A stretch of DNA of 64,000 bases from Chelonoidis abingdonii (Eukaryota > Chordata > Testudines > Testudinidae): the NCBI RefSeq assembly GCF_003597395.2, contig NC_133773.1, positions 147,708,088 through 147,772,087 of the forward strand, given 5' to 3'. Of this stretch, positions 44,191 through 55,229 are shown one piece after another. The position numbers and the translations under genes were made by a program. The notes under the pieces were generated by a model, which did not search any database, had not been told where the DNA came from, and saw only the letters and a program-made list of their open reading frames with translations. Within the stretch, counting starts at the first letter, position 1, and every line of letters starts with the position of its first letter.

Positions 44191-46109
44191 CAAGATTACT
44201 TGGGGAGTCTCTAAGACTGGGGAACTCTCTAACCCTCTGGGGCCCCTGGCATGGATATGCAGTGGTGGGCACCCTATAAACATCTCAGATAGTAGCTGGA
44301 TCAGAAAGATAGGCCAGCTCTGGTCTAAGAAGACCTGCTATGCCACTAGTTCCAAAGTCAGATCAGTGAAGACTCCCCATGGCCTGCCTTTTCCTTTCAC
44401 ACACCAATCCATAGTAGGTGCTGCTTGTCTCTGCTCCATCACCCAGGACTTCCAAAGTGTGTCCTCTTCCCTGTGACTCTCCTGAATGACAGACAAGATC
44501 TGATTCTCTTCTCACACCAACATGAAACAGGAGCAGAACCACCAATGTAAATGGAGTTATCCCAGTGTGGGCTGGTAGCTGTGAGAAGAGATCAGTTCTT
44601 CCATATATTTTGAGAGCTCTCAACCTAAATCAACATCAAGAGTGTCTCTGAAAAGAAGGGAGGATGCTGGGCCTGATTTCTAATCACAATTGGGCTAAAT
44701 TTACACTGGAATTACTCGACAAGGTCTGAGTCACATTTTACTGACCCAACAGAATGAGGCCCACATAGTTTAGTTACTCCTGATTTAAACCAGGGTGTGA
44801 TCAGATTTTGCCAGGTACCTGCTTAAACTTTGAAAACATTTCTTTATGGTGATAGGGATATGAAACTGTTGTATCTGTCCTAAAGAAAGACATTCACTCC
44901 CAAGCTCTGAACCAAGAGAAAAATTGGCAGGTCAAGAATATGTTTTTCTAAATAAAGAAGAGAAATAGCATTTGGAAACTAAAGTTGTTTATTTCTATTA
45001 ATAAAATAAGTAAATAATCAATTCATGTCCATATTATTGAATTTGTCTTAGTGCTAGAGGAATCCACTGTGGGCCAATGTTGAATGAAAGGAAGAATGCC
45101 TGAAGTCTTCAAAAGAGGGACAGTTTTTTCCCCCCATACCTTAAATAAAAAATATCTTGAAGACTCTCTAAATGGCATTTAAGCCTTTAGGCCTTTTAAA
45201 ACACCCTATATCCTTAGTGTACATAAACTCGTGGGGAAAACTGTAGGAGGGAACAGCATACACCATGCAATATCATTGCAAGAACTGTTGTGTGTTGAGC
45301 TGATTTAGTAATTGGTATCTTGTGTGGGAAAGGAGTTGTCTCCTGGATCCTGAAAGCTCCTGAAGGTCTTTGTGCGGTGCGTCAGTTTGGAAATATCCGG
45401 TGTGGGCAGCAAGCCGTGCAAACTGGCCATGGAACGGGTGAAAGGAGTGATGGGCAATGGAATGTGCCATCAGTGGCAGATTAGCCACTGGGCCGGTGGG
45501 GTCCGTGGCAATTGGGGTGCTTCTGCAAGGGAGGTGGGCAAGCCCCTGTGCCAGGTGGGCGGAGTGGGGCAAGCTGATTGGACAGGAGAGGTTTAGGTAA
45601 AGGAGGTTCTGTGACAAACAGAGACCTGATAAGACAGCGAGACAGTGGGGTATCTTGGGAGCCATCAGACCTCACTGGAACGTGAAAGAAGCTGCTGCCA
45701 GATAATCAACAGGAAAAGTTTGAATCTAATAATTAACCCCCAGTAATTTACTAGTCCTGATGCTGTTGCTACCCAATATGACGCTGGAGCTAGAAAGCAC
45801 CGAACTCTTCCTGGCTATTTCACTGCATGACCTGTGTTACAACATGGAAATGCTCAGAGGGTGTGTTTCTTCCTATTGCTTACTATCCCATACTGGGAAT
45901 GGCAAAACTCACTTCAAAGCAAAGCAAATACCTATAACCAAGCAAGAATTCAGGTTACATAAGCCCCCTTTCCTTAGTAGCAAAATGCTAATTAAGAAAA
46001 TTAGTTATAATTAAAAAAATCAGTGCAACTGCCAATGTACATTGTAAAGAACATTATACCTTAATCCAAAATTGTTAATTTTGCCTTTAAAACCCACCAA
46101 TATTATTCT
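44191..46109. other. Intergenic, no recognised gene
   Basis: No gene, and no repeat that can be named with confidence. ORFs up to 154 codons are unsupported. Confidence 0.45.
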
Positions 46110-47190
46110 GCTTCTAGCATCTCATTAAAAAGTGAAATTCCCTTCCCCTGCACCCTGCTCTCTGGCAGGAGCACAGGGGGAGTGGGGGGGCGGGGAGGGA
46201 GGAGGACAGGGAGAGACTGCAGGAGGAAGGGGTGCACTGCTAACTACGCTCTGGGAACAGTTGTCCTTATTTCCCTTTTTATAGATGGGCACTACATTTG
46301 CCCTTTTCCAGTCTTCTGGAATCTCTCCCGTCTTCCATGACTTTTCACAGATAGTCACTAATGGCTCAGATATCTCCTCAGTCAGCTCCTTGAGTATTCT
46401 AGCATGCATTTCATCAGGCGCTGGCGACTTGAAGACATCTATTTTGTCTAAGTAATTTTTAACTTGTTCTTTCCCTATTTTAGCCTCTGATCCTACCTGA
46501 TTTTCACTGCCATTCACTATGTTAGATGTCCAATCACCACCAACCTTCTTGGTGAAAACCAAAACAAAGAAGTCATTAAGCACCTCTGCCATTTCCACAT
46601 TCTCTCTTTTTTTGATTTTTAGATAATTGAAGAATGACCATCTCCTGGTTAAGCCAGCATGGTTTCTTGCCATACTTCCTATCTTTCCTGCGCAGTGGGA
46701 TAGTTTGCTCTTGTGCCCTTAATAATGTCTCTTTGAAAAACTGCCAACTGTCTTCAATTGTTTTTCACCTTAGACTTGCATCCCATGGGATCTTACCTAC
46801 CAGCTCCCTGAGTTTGCTAAAGTCGCCTTCTTGAAATCTATTGTCTTTATTTTGCTGTTCTCCCTGCTACCATCCCTTAGAATCATGAACTCTGCCATTT
46901 CATGATCTCTTTCCCCCAAGCTGCCTTCCACTTTCAGATTCTCAACCAGTTCCTTCTTATTTGTCAAAATCAAACTAGAACAGCCTCTCCACTAGTAGCT
47001 TTCTCCACCTTCTGAAATAAAAACTTGTTGGATAATCTGTGCCCTGTGGTGGTGTTTTCCCAACAGCTGTCTGGGTAGTTGAAGTCCCCCATCACCGCCA
47101 AGTCCTGAGCTTCGGATGATTTTGTTAGTTGTTTAAAAAAAGCCTCATCCGCCTCTTCATCCTGGCTAGGTGGTCAGTAGTAGACCCCCT
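46110..47190 (-). mobile_element. Antisense CR1-type LINE: endonuclease to start of reverse transcriptase
   Basis: The minus strand carries, from right to left, [20 protein letters not shown] (endonuclease, near 47130-47070), FLFQKVEKA, then [60 protein letters not shown] and GEIPEDWKRANVVPIYKKGN (reverse transcriptase start). The order fits CR1. It stops at about 46250, then an unrelated GC-rich 100 bp follows. Several frameshifts. Confidence 0.87.
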
Positions 47191-47199
47191 TCCATGACA

Positions 47200-47676
47200 T
47201 CACCCTTGGCAATGGTGCACCTGGTGCTGGAATGCTGTGTTCAGTTCTGGTGTCCACAGTTCAACAAGGCAGTTGATAAATTGCAGGGCTCAGATAAAAG
47301 CCAGAAGAATGATCAAAGGATTGGAAAACATGCTGACGAGTTGACCAAAGTCTATAAGTACCTAGGGAGGAAATAAATATCTGATAATGGGCTCTTCAGC
47401 CTAGCAGAGAACTATCGCCAGTGTCTGGAAGTTGAAACTAGACAAATTCAGACTGGAATAAGATGTAAATTTTAACCACGAGAGTCATTAACCACCAGAA
47501 CAATTTCCCAAGGGCTGTGGTGGATTCTCCATCACTGGCAATTTTTAAATCAAGATGGGATGTTTTTGTAAAAGCTCTGCTCTAGTTTAAACCAGAATTA
47601 ATTCAGGGAAGCACCATGGTCTGGGTTATGCAGGAGGTCAGATTAGAGATCAGTGTGGTCCCTTCTAGCCTTAGAC
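47200..47676 (+). mobile_element. LINE 3'-end fragment
   Basis: GTTCAGTTCTGGTGTCCACA, ATAATGGGCTCTTCAGCCTA and GTCCCTTCTAGCCTTAGACT mark the 3' part of a CR1-like LINE. The hAT element at 47685 is inserted right at its end (target duplication TCTATGAA). Confidence 0.72.
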
Positions 47677-47684
47677 TCTATGAA

Positions 47685-47967
47685 CAGGGCCGACTTTATG
47701 AACGGCAGGGCCCGATTCTAATACCGGCGGTGGCCCAGTGCTTCAGTGGCACTTCAGTGGTAGGGGGTCTGCTCTGGATCTTCCACAGCACCAAAGGACC
47801 CCTCACTGCCGAAATGCCACCCAAGACCTGAAGCGCCCCTCCCCCCTGCCACTGGGTGAGTAAAAAAAATTAAAAAATTAAAAAGACACCTAAAGGCACG
47901 AGGCCCTCTTAGCGCAGGCGCGGGGCCCTTCCAGGGAATTGGGGGAATCGGCTTAAAGCCAGCCCTG
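47685..47967. mobile_element. hAT MITE with 8-bp duplication TCTATGAA
   Basis: 283-bp copy of the 30886 family: left end CAGGGCCGACTTTATG, right end (inverted) CAGGGCTGGCTTTAAG; duplication TCTATGAA at 47677-47684 and 47968-47975. Confidence 0.9.
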
Positions 47968-48251
47968 TCTATGAATCTAAACATTTCCCCCTGTTTGTCT
48001 TTTCCACATCAATGCATTAAACTCCAGACTTCCCTATCCTCCCTCTGCAATAAAAAAATGAGGGCATGAAACCTTGGTCCCATAGAAGTCAATGGCAAAA
48101 CTCCCATAGCTGTTAGTGAGGCCAGGATTTCAGCTGGTCTGTTTTCATTCACCTCTTGGCAGTGTCATTATTCCAGGCAGACTGCGCCTGCCTGTTCTAG
48201 CTGGCCAATAAGCACAGGACAAGGGCCTGCAGCTCACCAGAAGCATGGATC

Positions 48252-48521
48252 CAGGGCCGGTGCTTCCATTTAGGGGACTAGAGCACCAGCATTTGGGAGG
48301 GCAGCAGACTGCTCTGGTGGACCTCCCTCAGGCATGCCTGCGGACAGTCCGCTTGTCCCATGGCTCTGGTGGACGTTCCGCAGGCACGTCTGCGGCCGGT
48401 CCACTGGAGCTGCGGGACCAGCGGACCGTCCGCAGGAACGCCTGCGGGAGGTCCACCAGAGCTGCGGGACTGGCGAGCTGGCCCTGGGCCTAGGGCGCCA
48501 AAAACCCTGGCGCTGCTCCTG
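48252..48521. mobile_element. hAT MITE with 8-bp duplication CATGGATC
   Basis: 270-bp element with left end CAGGGCCGGTGCTTCCATTT and right end (inverted) CAGGAGCAGCGCCAGGG; exact duplication CATGGATC at 48244-48251 and 48522-48529. The interior is an imperfect palindrome built on CTGCGGGAGGTCCACCAGAG and its complement, so the transcript could fold into a long hairpin. Confidence 0.88.
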
Positions 48522-48599
48522 CATGGATCCAGACTACCTCGGGTCCTCGTAGGCCCTCCCAAGGGCTAGCAGGGTCTCCCGTTGGTGCCCTAGTGTATT

Positions 48600-49440
48600 C
48601 TGTCTACAGTTTCACTGCCTGTGGCATCTTTTCGCACTCCCTGTCCTCAATGCCCGTGCTGTGAGGTGGGTTCAGAGAGGTTCTTGTTTGGGAGTCGGGC
48701 TCTGACGGGAAAGAGGCCGCCTGATTCTCACCAGGCATGAAGGCAGTGAGATCACTTGCTGTGGGACTCGTACATCTCCATTGTACTCCACGCCTTGCAA
48801 TCGTCTGTGAGAGTGCCCGTGCTGCAGGCAGTCTTCGACAGGCGACCCACATTCTGCCCTCCAATCTCCTCCTCCCTGATCACTAACGCTGCGATTCTTT
48901 CACCGAGGTTGTGGAAGTCAGAGATCCCACGACCTTCTGTGATTTCCACAGCGGCTGGTGCGGCTGACTTCAGGGCCAGCGGCTCGATTGCCCAACGACC
49001 AGCTGCACCGGCTGCTGCTGAAGCGACCGTGGGCCAACTGGCTCTGGGGACCACCCAAGCAGCGGCCAGTGCAGCTGGTCCCATGGACTGCCTGAGCAGT
49101 GGTCCCAGGAGCTGCCCTGGGGCAGCCACTCCAGCAGCTACTCAAGCGGCCCCAGGCAGCTGACTCTGGGGAGTGCTGCACCCAATGTGGCTGGTGCCAG
49201 GGAGCACCTGAGCAGCAGCGGTCTGGAACCCAGAGGCCAACTGGAGAGCGGTCCCTGGGGGGCAGTCAACTCCCGGCACTGGAGCAGGGCCCTTCCCCCT
49301 CAGCAGGACCCCCCCTCTCCCCCAGAGCAGCAGGGCCCCAGACGTAGAAATTTAGTTGGGGTACTTTTTGTGAAAGTCATGAACAGGTCAGGGACCTTGA
49401 CTTTTACCAAAATATCTGTGACTATATCTTAGCCTGCCTG
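48600..49440. repeat. GC-rich repeat, unclassified
   Basis: The minus strand reads EGRGISDFHNLGERIAALVI and a Gly/Ala-rich block with repeated CAGCTGCTGGAG-like words. I recall similar text as a dispersed repeat in turtle genomes, but cannot name its class. No gene is called. Confidence 0.4.
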
Positions 49441-49499
49441 ATCACGGGGATCAAGGGTAAGGCGTGACACTCACAGCTACAAGTGCCCACTGCAGGAAC

Positions 49500-49990
49500 A
49501 CATATTTGACACCAGAGGCAGGTTCAGTCTAGCAGAGGAAGGTCGAATTGACCCCAGGGCTGGAAGTTGAAGCTAGACCCACTCAGACTGGCAATAAGGA
49601 GTAAATGTTAGCTGTGAGGGTAACCAGCCACTGGAACCATCGACCCAGGGGCGCGAGTGAGATTCTCCATCACAGGCAAATTTTCAATCCAGACTAGCTG
49701 TTTTTCTAAAGGATCTGCTTGAGTTCAAGCAGATACTAATTCAGGGATGTTCTGGCCTCTGTTCTCCAGGAGGTCAGACTAGGTGAGCACAGTGGGTCCT
49801 TCTGGCTTTGGAATCTGTGACTTCATGGCCCGTTATCCGTAACTCCCCACTGCGGATTGCTTTTCACCGTGGGATCTGAACAGGACATGTCCAGCTGTAA
49901 TCACCTAGATTCATAGATTGCAAGGTCAGAAGCGACCACTGTGAACATCTAGTCTGACCCCCTGTTCAGCACAGGCCAGAGACCTCCCCC
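49500..49990 (+). mobile_element. LINE 3'-end fragments
   Basis: GCTGGAAGTTGAAGCTAGAC, CAGACTGGCAATAAGGAGT and GTGGGTCCTTCTGGCTTTGG mark a plus-strand LINE 3' end. From 49910 a short antisense tail follows (ATTCATAGATTGCAAGGTCA). Confidence 0.68.
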
Positions 49991-51484
49991 AGATGGTTCC
50001 TTTTAATCTACAGTTGAGCTTTTACAAAACAGCCAATCTGGATTTAAAGTTTGCTGGTGACAGAGACTGCCCCGTGCCCCTGGGGACAATTGGTTCACAT
50101 TTACTTTGGTTCTGCCCTGTGCAGCGTTCGGACGGTAGNTACAATACAGCCATCTCCATCATAATTAAACATGTCTTTTATAAAATGGTAAAATTTTTAA
50201 TAAAGTAAGCTGTTGATTTTGAACTGGCTACAGTACTCCCAAGTAGAAAACTTAACATAAGTCTTGGTTTTAACCATGATTTCAGAGTAAACCCACTTAG
50301 GCTAGCAAAGAGGCCTAAAAGGCCCCAATTGATAAATACCAAGCCTCTTGTGCTGCACTGTTGTGGCTTGTCGGTGGTTCTTCATTAAATGCTTTACAAG
50401 GGGGCAAGTAACTACTATGTGCAATGAAATGGAGTGCATTCCTATACAGAATATCTGCTTGAACTGTCTGAGGCTATTAATGTTCAAATAATTTTGAAAT
50501 AAAGAAGGAACTGTTTACAATGCTATACGTATCAAATAATACCTAATGAGAATTTACTTTTGCAAAGGTGAAATTTCACTGAGGTCTGATCAACATTCAA
50601 ACTGCCACTCTGAGGAAAACAAGCTCTGGTTACATTGCCTGGCCGCTGGGTGTCACTGTTGTGCTGCACACGTCTGGCTGTAAGGCAATTTATTAAGCAT
50701 AGCAAAACTGGTCATAAAAAGGCCTACTCAATTAATATCCAATCCAAACTACTGGCCTGAAAGTTGCATCATTGCTTTTATGTTTAGCTCATATTTACAG
50801 TAGAGTGAAATAAACAAATCGGTTAATAAAAAAACAAAATTTATAATTTTATTCCACTTATCTGAAATCTAAAATTTACTGGATGACTATTTTAATAATT
50901 ACATTTTGGAAGGTTTAAACTATAAAACGCCCAGACACAGAAAATGAAAAGCTAGTAAGTATATCTTACTCTTGGATGTCCAATTCAAAGCCCACTGTTG
51001 ACAGCTGTAATTTTGTGTCCTTTTGTGAAGATTAATATAACCAGCTGTTTGCCAGTGTTTACTTTAGTCCCAGCTAGGCTTGCATGGTAATTTCTGAGCA
51101 CAAGGTGAATGGAGGCTGAACCCCATACATTCACAAGCTAACTTTACAGAAAGTTGACCATTCCCTTTTCTAGTTAGGAAGATGGGTGACACAGATTACA
51201 AAGTTAGTTGAGCTAATGGATATGACCTTACATTCCCATTGACTTCCCTGGAAGTTAGGACATGTATCCTGTGGCAGAATCAGGTCCTATGCTTCTTTTG
51301 CATGTTCACTTGCACAGGATAAGAAGAGAACCTAGGGTTTGTGAAAATGAACTCAATAATCATTTTTTCTTTACTAATACACAAAATATACATCTGACCA
51401 CATAAGCTGAATAACAGGGATTGGTTAGAGTTACAAGTAGGAGCAAGATGTAATGTGAGCAGTACATAGTAATAGCAGTGGCAC
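49991..51484. other. AT-rich intergenic sequence with one ambiguous base
   Basis: No gene was recognised. Position 50139 is an N, the only undetermined base in the window. The tract at 50150-51480 is AT-rich and not obviously repetitive. Confidence 0.5.
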
Positions 51485-51842
51485 TTTTGGTTATCTTGTA
51501 TAAGACTCCAGGAAAGGGAGTCTGCACTCACCAGGGAATTGGTGGGAGAAAGGAAAGACAGGGGGGAGAGGAAATCTGCTCTCTGTGTTTCTCTCTCTCT
51601 AGGGAAGAAGAGGGGGGAAGGGAAGTGGGTTATTTCCCTTTGTTGTGAGACTCAAGGAATCTGAGTCTTGGGGTCCCCAGGGAAGGTTTTGGGGAGACCG
51701 GAGCTAATCAGGGACTCCACCCAAAGTCGTGATTGGTGGCAGCACTACAGGATCTAAGCTGGTAATTAAGCTTAGAGGCGTTCATGCTAGTATCTCATTT
51801 TCTGGACTCTAAGATTCAGATTTGGGAAAGAATACTATGACA
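51485..51842 (+). mobile_element. 3' fragment of a TGTCATAA-family LTR
   Basis: Shares CTTGGGGTCCCCAGGGAAGG, TTAAGCTTAGAGGCGTTCAT and the end GAATACTATGACA with the LTR at 41598-42482. Its 5' part is missing. It ends about 60 bp before a TATA-like box that precedes the ORF at 52066. Confidence 0.8.
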
Positions 51843-51900
51843 CCTGGGTACACAGCACACTGGAGTGCTGGTCCTGATCGAGGCCCCGGATGCTGCAGCA

Positions 51901-51907
51901 ATATAAA
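51901..51907 (+). promoter_or_regulatory. TATA-like box upstream of the 52066 ORF
   Basis: ATATAAA, 159 bp before the start codon. A segment further downstream (GAGCCGTTTGTTCCCCC near 51949) is repeated before the paralogous ORF at 60902 (AACCGTTTGTTTCCCCC near 60775), which supports a conserved 5' region. Confidence 0.4.
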
Positions 51908-52065
51908 CATTGCATCGTAACGCTATGTGATCAGTGCGCAGGGAATGAGCCGTTTGTTCCCCCGTCGCTGTGTAGCCCTCGGCCCAACTCAGTCTTCAAA
52001 GGGAGAGCAGGATACCTGAGGAGAGGTGCCAGCAGAAAGGGAAGCGCCAAGCGGGGCCCTGTAAC

Positions 52066-52368
52066 ATGCATCCCACCGTCAGAGATCTCCTCCAGGGGCT
52101 CAAGAGGGTGCTCTTCTTCCTTGCCTTTCTGATCTATATTGCTGCCCTGGGAGATGCCTTTTATTACTTCCTCATTTTCCTGATGGTCCCTGGCATTGCC
52201 TTATATGAACACTTGTCACTAGCCTTATACAAACACATGTTACCAGCCTTGCTGCTTCTCCTCCAAACCCTGGCACAGTTTATAGACGTCTTCTTCCACA
52301 ATGTACTTCGGGCTCTGGCCTTCTTCCTCATCTCCCTGCCTCCCACTTCTTGCGCTAAAAGCTCATAA
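52066..52368 (+). CDS. Small hydrophobic membrane protein, family member 1 (100 aa)
   Basis: I do not recognise this gene. It encodes 100 residues beginning MHPTVRDLLQGLKRVLFFLA. A short polar N-terminus with an amphipathic stretch is followed by about four hydrophobic segments (residues about 15-29, 31-47, 58-74 and 79-92), so it is probably a multi-pass membrane protein; there are few charges in the segments. The start is supported by similarity to the ORF at 60902, which begins MHPVRRDILHGIRSVLCFLA with the same ATGCATCC context and a related leader (GGGCCCTGTAACATG against GAGGCCCTGAGACATG). The C-terminal block RALAFFLISLPP is also shared. The next member lies 0.5 kb downstream on the same strand. 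No poly(A) signal is obvious close by. A single coding exon is inferred. Confidence 0.62.
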   Translation: MHPTVRDLLQGLKRVLFFLAFLIYIAALGDAFYYFLIFLMVPGIALYEHLSLALYKHMLPALLLLLQTLAQFIDVFFHNVLRALAFFLISLPPTSCAKSS

Positions 52369-52378
52369 TGCTGCCTTA

Positions 52379-52500
52379 GGCCAAAGTCACTTCCCTGCCC
52401 CGTGCCTTGGTTTCTCCATCTATCCAAAAGGGATAATAACATTTACCCACTGCATTTTTGAGGGGGGGGCTTTTGAGGCTCAATTAATTAATTCATGTCA
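52379..52500 (+). mobile_element. MIR/CORE-SINE-like remnant
   Basis: CGTGCCTTGGTTTCTCCATC followed by AAAGGGATAATAACATTTAC resembles the conserved core of MIR-type SINEs. Low-level, old copy directly after the 52066 ORF. Confidence 0.5.
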
Positions 52501-52853
52501 TTAATGTGCCCTCTAGCTCCTTCAATAGCAGGGCAAAGTACCAGGCAGTCCAGTATCTTGCCTCTGCCAGTGGCCAATGCATGGTGCTGCAGAGCACGGT
52601 GAACCCAACTCCACCAATGCACTTGGCCAAGTGTGCAAGGATGCAGATGCTGGGTGAAAACCTTCCTGACTCCCTACTGTCTTGGGCCCTGAAGACTGAG
52701 CCTGGGCCATGTTTAGCTTGGCGCAAGCTCTGTGTTATCAGGGGTGATAACCTCAGCATCCCGCCCTCTGCCAGAGAGAGAGGGTGCTCTCCACTGGCAC
52801 TATGGAGGTCTGATCCCACCTTCCTGCTTTGTGTTTCTAACAGGGACAGTGCC

Positions 52854-53198
52854 ATGTCTCCTCAGAAGCAGCAGCCAATGGCCAGGCCCTGCCGCAGGGT
52901 GATCAGGCAGCCCCACTACGCCAGAGGGGTCCTGAGAGACTTGCTCGACGGGTTCAAGATGCTGCTGAGCATCGTTCTCTTCCTGGCATTGTGTGTCTTC
53001 ATCAGCTACGTGGGCGTCCTCTTCACTGCTCTCCTCATAGCAGCCATGCACGTCTTCTTCAGCAGCCTGCTCCCGTCTGCTCTGCTCGTTGTCCAGTTCC
53101 TGCTCTCAGCCCTGCTCCTCCTCTTCTGCCTGCAGTGGCTGAGTGAGATCCTGGCTCAGGAGCCTGCATGGCCCTGCTTCAGCTCAATACAGCATTGA
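52854..53198 (+). CDS. Small hydrophobic membrane protein, family member 2 (114 aa)
   Basis: Unnamed. The protein starts MSPQKQQPMARPCRRVIRQP, then the family motif RGVLRDLLDGFKMLLSIVLF, followed by three long hydrophobic segments (residues about 36-53, 55-75, 77-97) and a polar tail ending SSIQH. The basic N-terminus (five Arg before residue 25) should stay cytoplasmic by the positive-inside rule. The frame is open upstream as far as 52506, but TTTCTAACAG at 52834-52843 looks like a splice acceptor ten bases before the ATG, so I use 52854. It shares R-D-[IL]-L-x-G-[FIL]-[KR] with the ORFs at 52066 and 60902. It is the most intact long member of the group. Confidence 0.6.
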   Translation: MSPQKQQPMARPCRRVIRQPHYARGVLRDLLDGFKMLLSIVLFLALCVFISYVGVLFTALLIAAMHVFFSSLLPSALLVVQFLLSALLLLFCLQWLSEILAQEPAWPCFSSIQH

Positions 53199-54432
53199 GG
53201 CACAGACGTGCCCTGGTGTCTTCATTTCCACGGGGGCTGGGGGCTGTGCGCAGAGAGTTCCTCGTCCCAGCCCTTCTGGCTGGCCCCGGAGTGAGGGGGG
53301 TGTGTGTGGAGGGAGAGGCAGCTTGTAGGCTCAGTAGCTGACTCTGGGGAGAGGTTTCTGGGTCAGGGACGCAGGCTGATGAACAGTCTTGGTGCTAGGA
53401 GCTAAGGGAGCTGTTTCCTGCTAGTTGATTCCTCCTGCGCTCAGAGACATGGGGCTTTGAGATGTTTGGCTTATTTACAAAGAAATACCTGGCTACTGCC
53501 AATGTCTGCTCCCAGCTGGGACACCCACAGGGCCCCAGACGTCGACTCACTGCTTGGGTCCCAAAGGGCAGTGTTAGCTTGGCTCCAGCTAGCTTGAGTC
53601 CCAGAGCAGTGAACCTGGAGCAAGGCTGCAGCCCACTCAAAGCCTGGGGCTAGCCCATGTGGCCACCTGTGCTGCCATCATCACTCTGGTACCTGTGCCC
53701 CCTGGATTTAAGCTAGCTCAAGTAGCTCTCTGTGAGCTGCAAACACGGGAAGGCTGAGAACAGCAAGCAGGGCATAGCCTCGGCTGGAAGAGGTGGGGCA
53801 GGAGGCTTGCCTCCCCACGGGAAGCTTCACCCACTGCCCATGACCACGCCTGGTCAAGAAGATCAGTGGAAGTGTGGAAGTCAACGAACCAAAATTGGTG
53901 TGTTGGAAATTAGGCCAAATTTGTGGGCAAACCAGTGAGAGGACGGGATATTCCGCTCACCACGCCCCTTCTGGGGTCCTCCAAAGACTCTTTGAGGTGA
54001 AGGAAAGGCAGCTGTGCGGAAAGAGACGGGGAGCGAATGAGCTTCGCCACCCCCACTGTCTCCTGGGACCCTGGACTTTCTTCCTCCTAATCCTGACAGG
54101 TTTCCTGACCAGAGAGAGGGACTCTCACCTCCCAGCTACCAGCCGGGAGTGAGACTTTTCCTGCCCCCACCCCTCCAATGTGTCCTTTCCCCTCCTACCT
54201 TTTTTCTCTTTCTTTCCCATCTTTCTCTGTTTCCCTCCTGTTTAATGCAGGCCTGGTTTAGCCAGCCAGGACTGTACGCTTTGCAATACGGCTGTGCGCC
54301 CCGATCAGAAAGGCAGCTAAAAGCAATGGCCTAAACAGCCCTATGCTGGTACGATTTTGCCAGGTCTTGGGGTGGCTGAGAAGGCCATGGGCTGGGCCTG
54401 GGTTTTACCAGCAGCAAGGCTGCAAGTGAGAG
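53199..54432. other. Intergenic, partly repetitive
   Basis: After the second small ORF comes unique sequence; from about 53830 to 54340 the text (CGAATGAGCTTCGCCACCCC, GGACCCTGGACTTTCTTCCT, CCTGACAGGTTTCCTGACC) looks like a dispersed repeat I cannot classify. No gene called. Confidence 0.45.
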
Positions 54433-54684
54433 CAGGGGCGCCTCCAGGTACCAGCACGCCAAGTGTGTGCCTGGGGTGGCAAGCCACTGGAGGTGCTCTG
54501 CCGGTCGCCTCGAGGGCAGCAGGCAGGTGCCCTTTGGTGCATCCTGTGGAGGGTCTGCTTGTCCATGGCTTTGGTGGACCTCCACAGGCGGCCGCAACTT
54601 CGTATGACCGGGACCTCTGCAGGCAAGCGCAAAGGCACCCTTGCCTGCTGTGGCTGGGCAGCCAAAATCCTAGAGCCGCCCCTG
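54433..54684. mobile_element. Probable hAT MITE with CAGGGGCG ends
   Basis: Left end CAGGGGCGCCTCCAGG and right end (inverted) CAGGGGCGGCTCTAGG are a good inverted pair. The flanking 8-mers (AGTGAGAG and AGTGGAGT) match only partly. Internal GTGGACCTCCACAGGCGG recalls the element at 48252. Confidence 0.65.
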
Positions 54685-55229
54685 AGTGGAGTCAGCCCCA
54701 GAGCAGACTCTTGCTTTTCTCCTTTGCGTGTTCTTCCCCTCCCCATTATGTGTTGTTTGTCCTTGTTTTATCTTCTGGAAATGGGATTGGGAACTTTAAT
54801 ACCACCAGGGCAAACCTTGAGCAGTGCACACTTTGGGGCGGATTGATTTCCTACCGCAGCCCCCCGACGTGTCTGAGAGGGATGCCTGAGGGCTGAGGGA
54901 AGCAGGCTAAGGCGTGGTGAGCGCGTGACTGTGTGGGCCCAGTGAACATTGGAGTACAGAAGCTCGACTCGTGTGTGGAATTTTTTAGGAGGAGACTGCA
55001 TGGGAGAGATGATGTATGGGGGGCAGGTGTGGGAGAGAGAAGGGGGCTGGAGAGAGTGTGAGTGAGGACAGGGAGGGCGAATGCAGAGCGAAGGATGGAC
55101 AAGGGCTGGTGATGGTACATGGAGTCCCGAGCGAGTGGGTGGCGAGTGTCGCATTTGCTTCCCAGTGCTGCTGACACTTGAACCCCAGAGATGTACTGCG
55201 AGGCCATTGGCCATTATCTTGAAACTCAT
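54685..55229. other. Intergenic, no recognised gene
   Basis: Includes a G/A-rich stretch at 54,990-55,130 (GGAGAGAGAAGGGGGCTGG). Nothing recognised. Confidence 0.45.

Noticed and set aside
45760..46014. 84-codon ORF starting MLLLPNMTLELESTELFLAI
   Set aside because: Isolated, AT-rich end, no homology or promoter seen.
52506..52853. N-terminal extension of small membrane ORF 2 to 230 residues
   Set aside because: The upstream part has no match in the paralogues, and a splice acceptor-like TTTCTAACAG lies just before the shorter start.
53874..54152. 92-codon ORF with a hydrophobic stretch (TFFLLILTGFL)
   Set aside because: Lies in text that looks like a dispersed repeat; no family motif of the neighbouring membrane ORFs.
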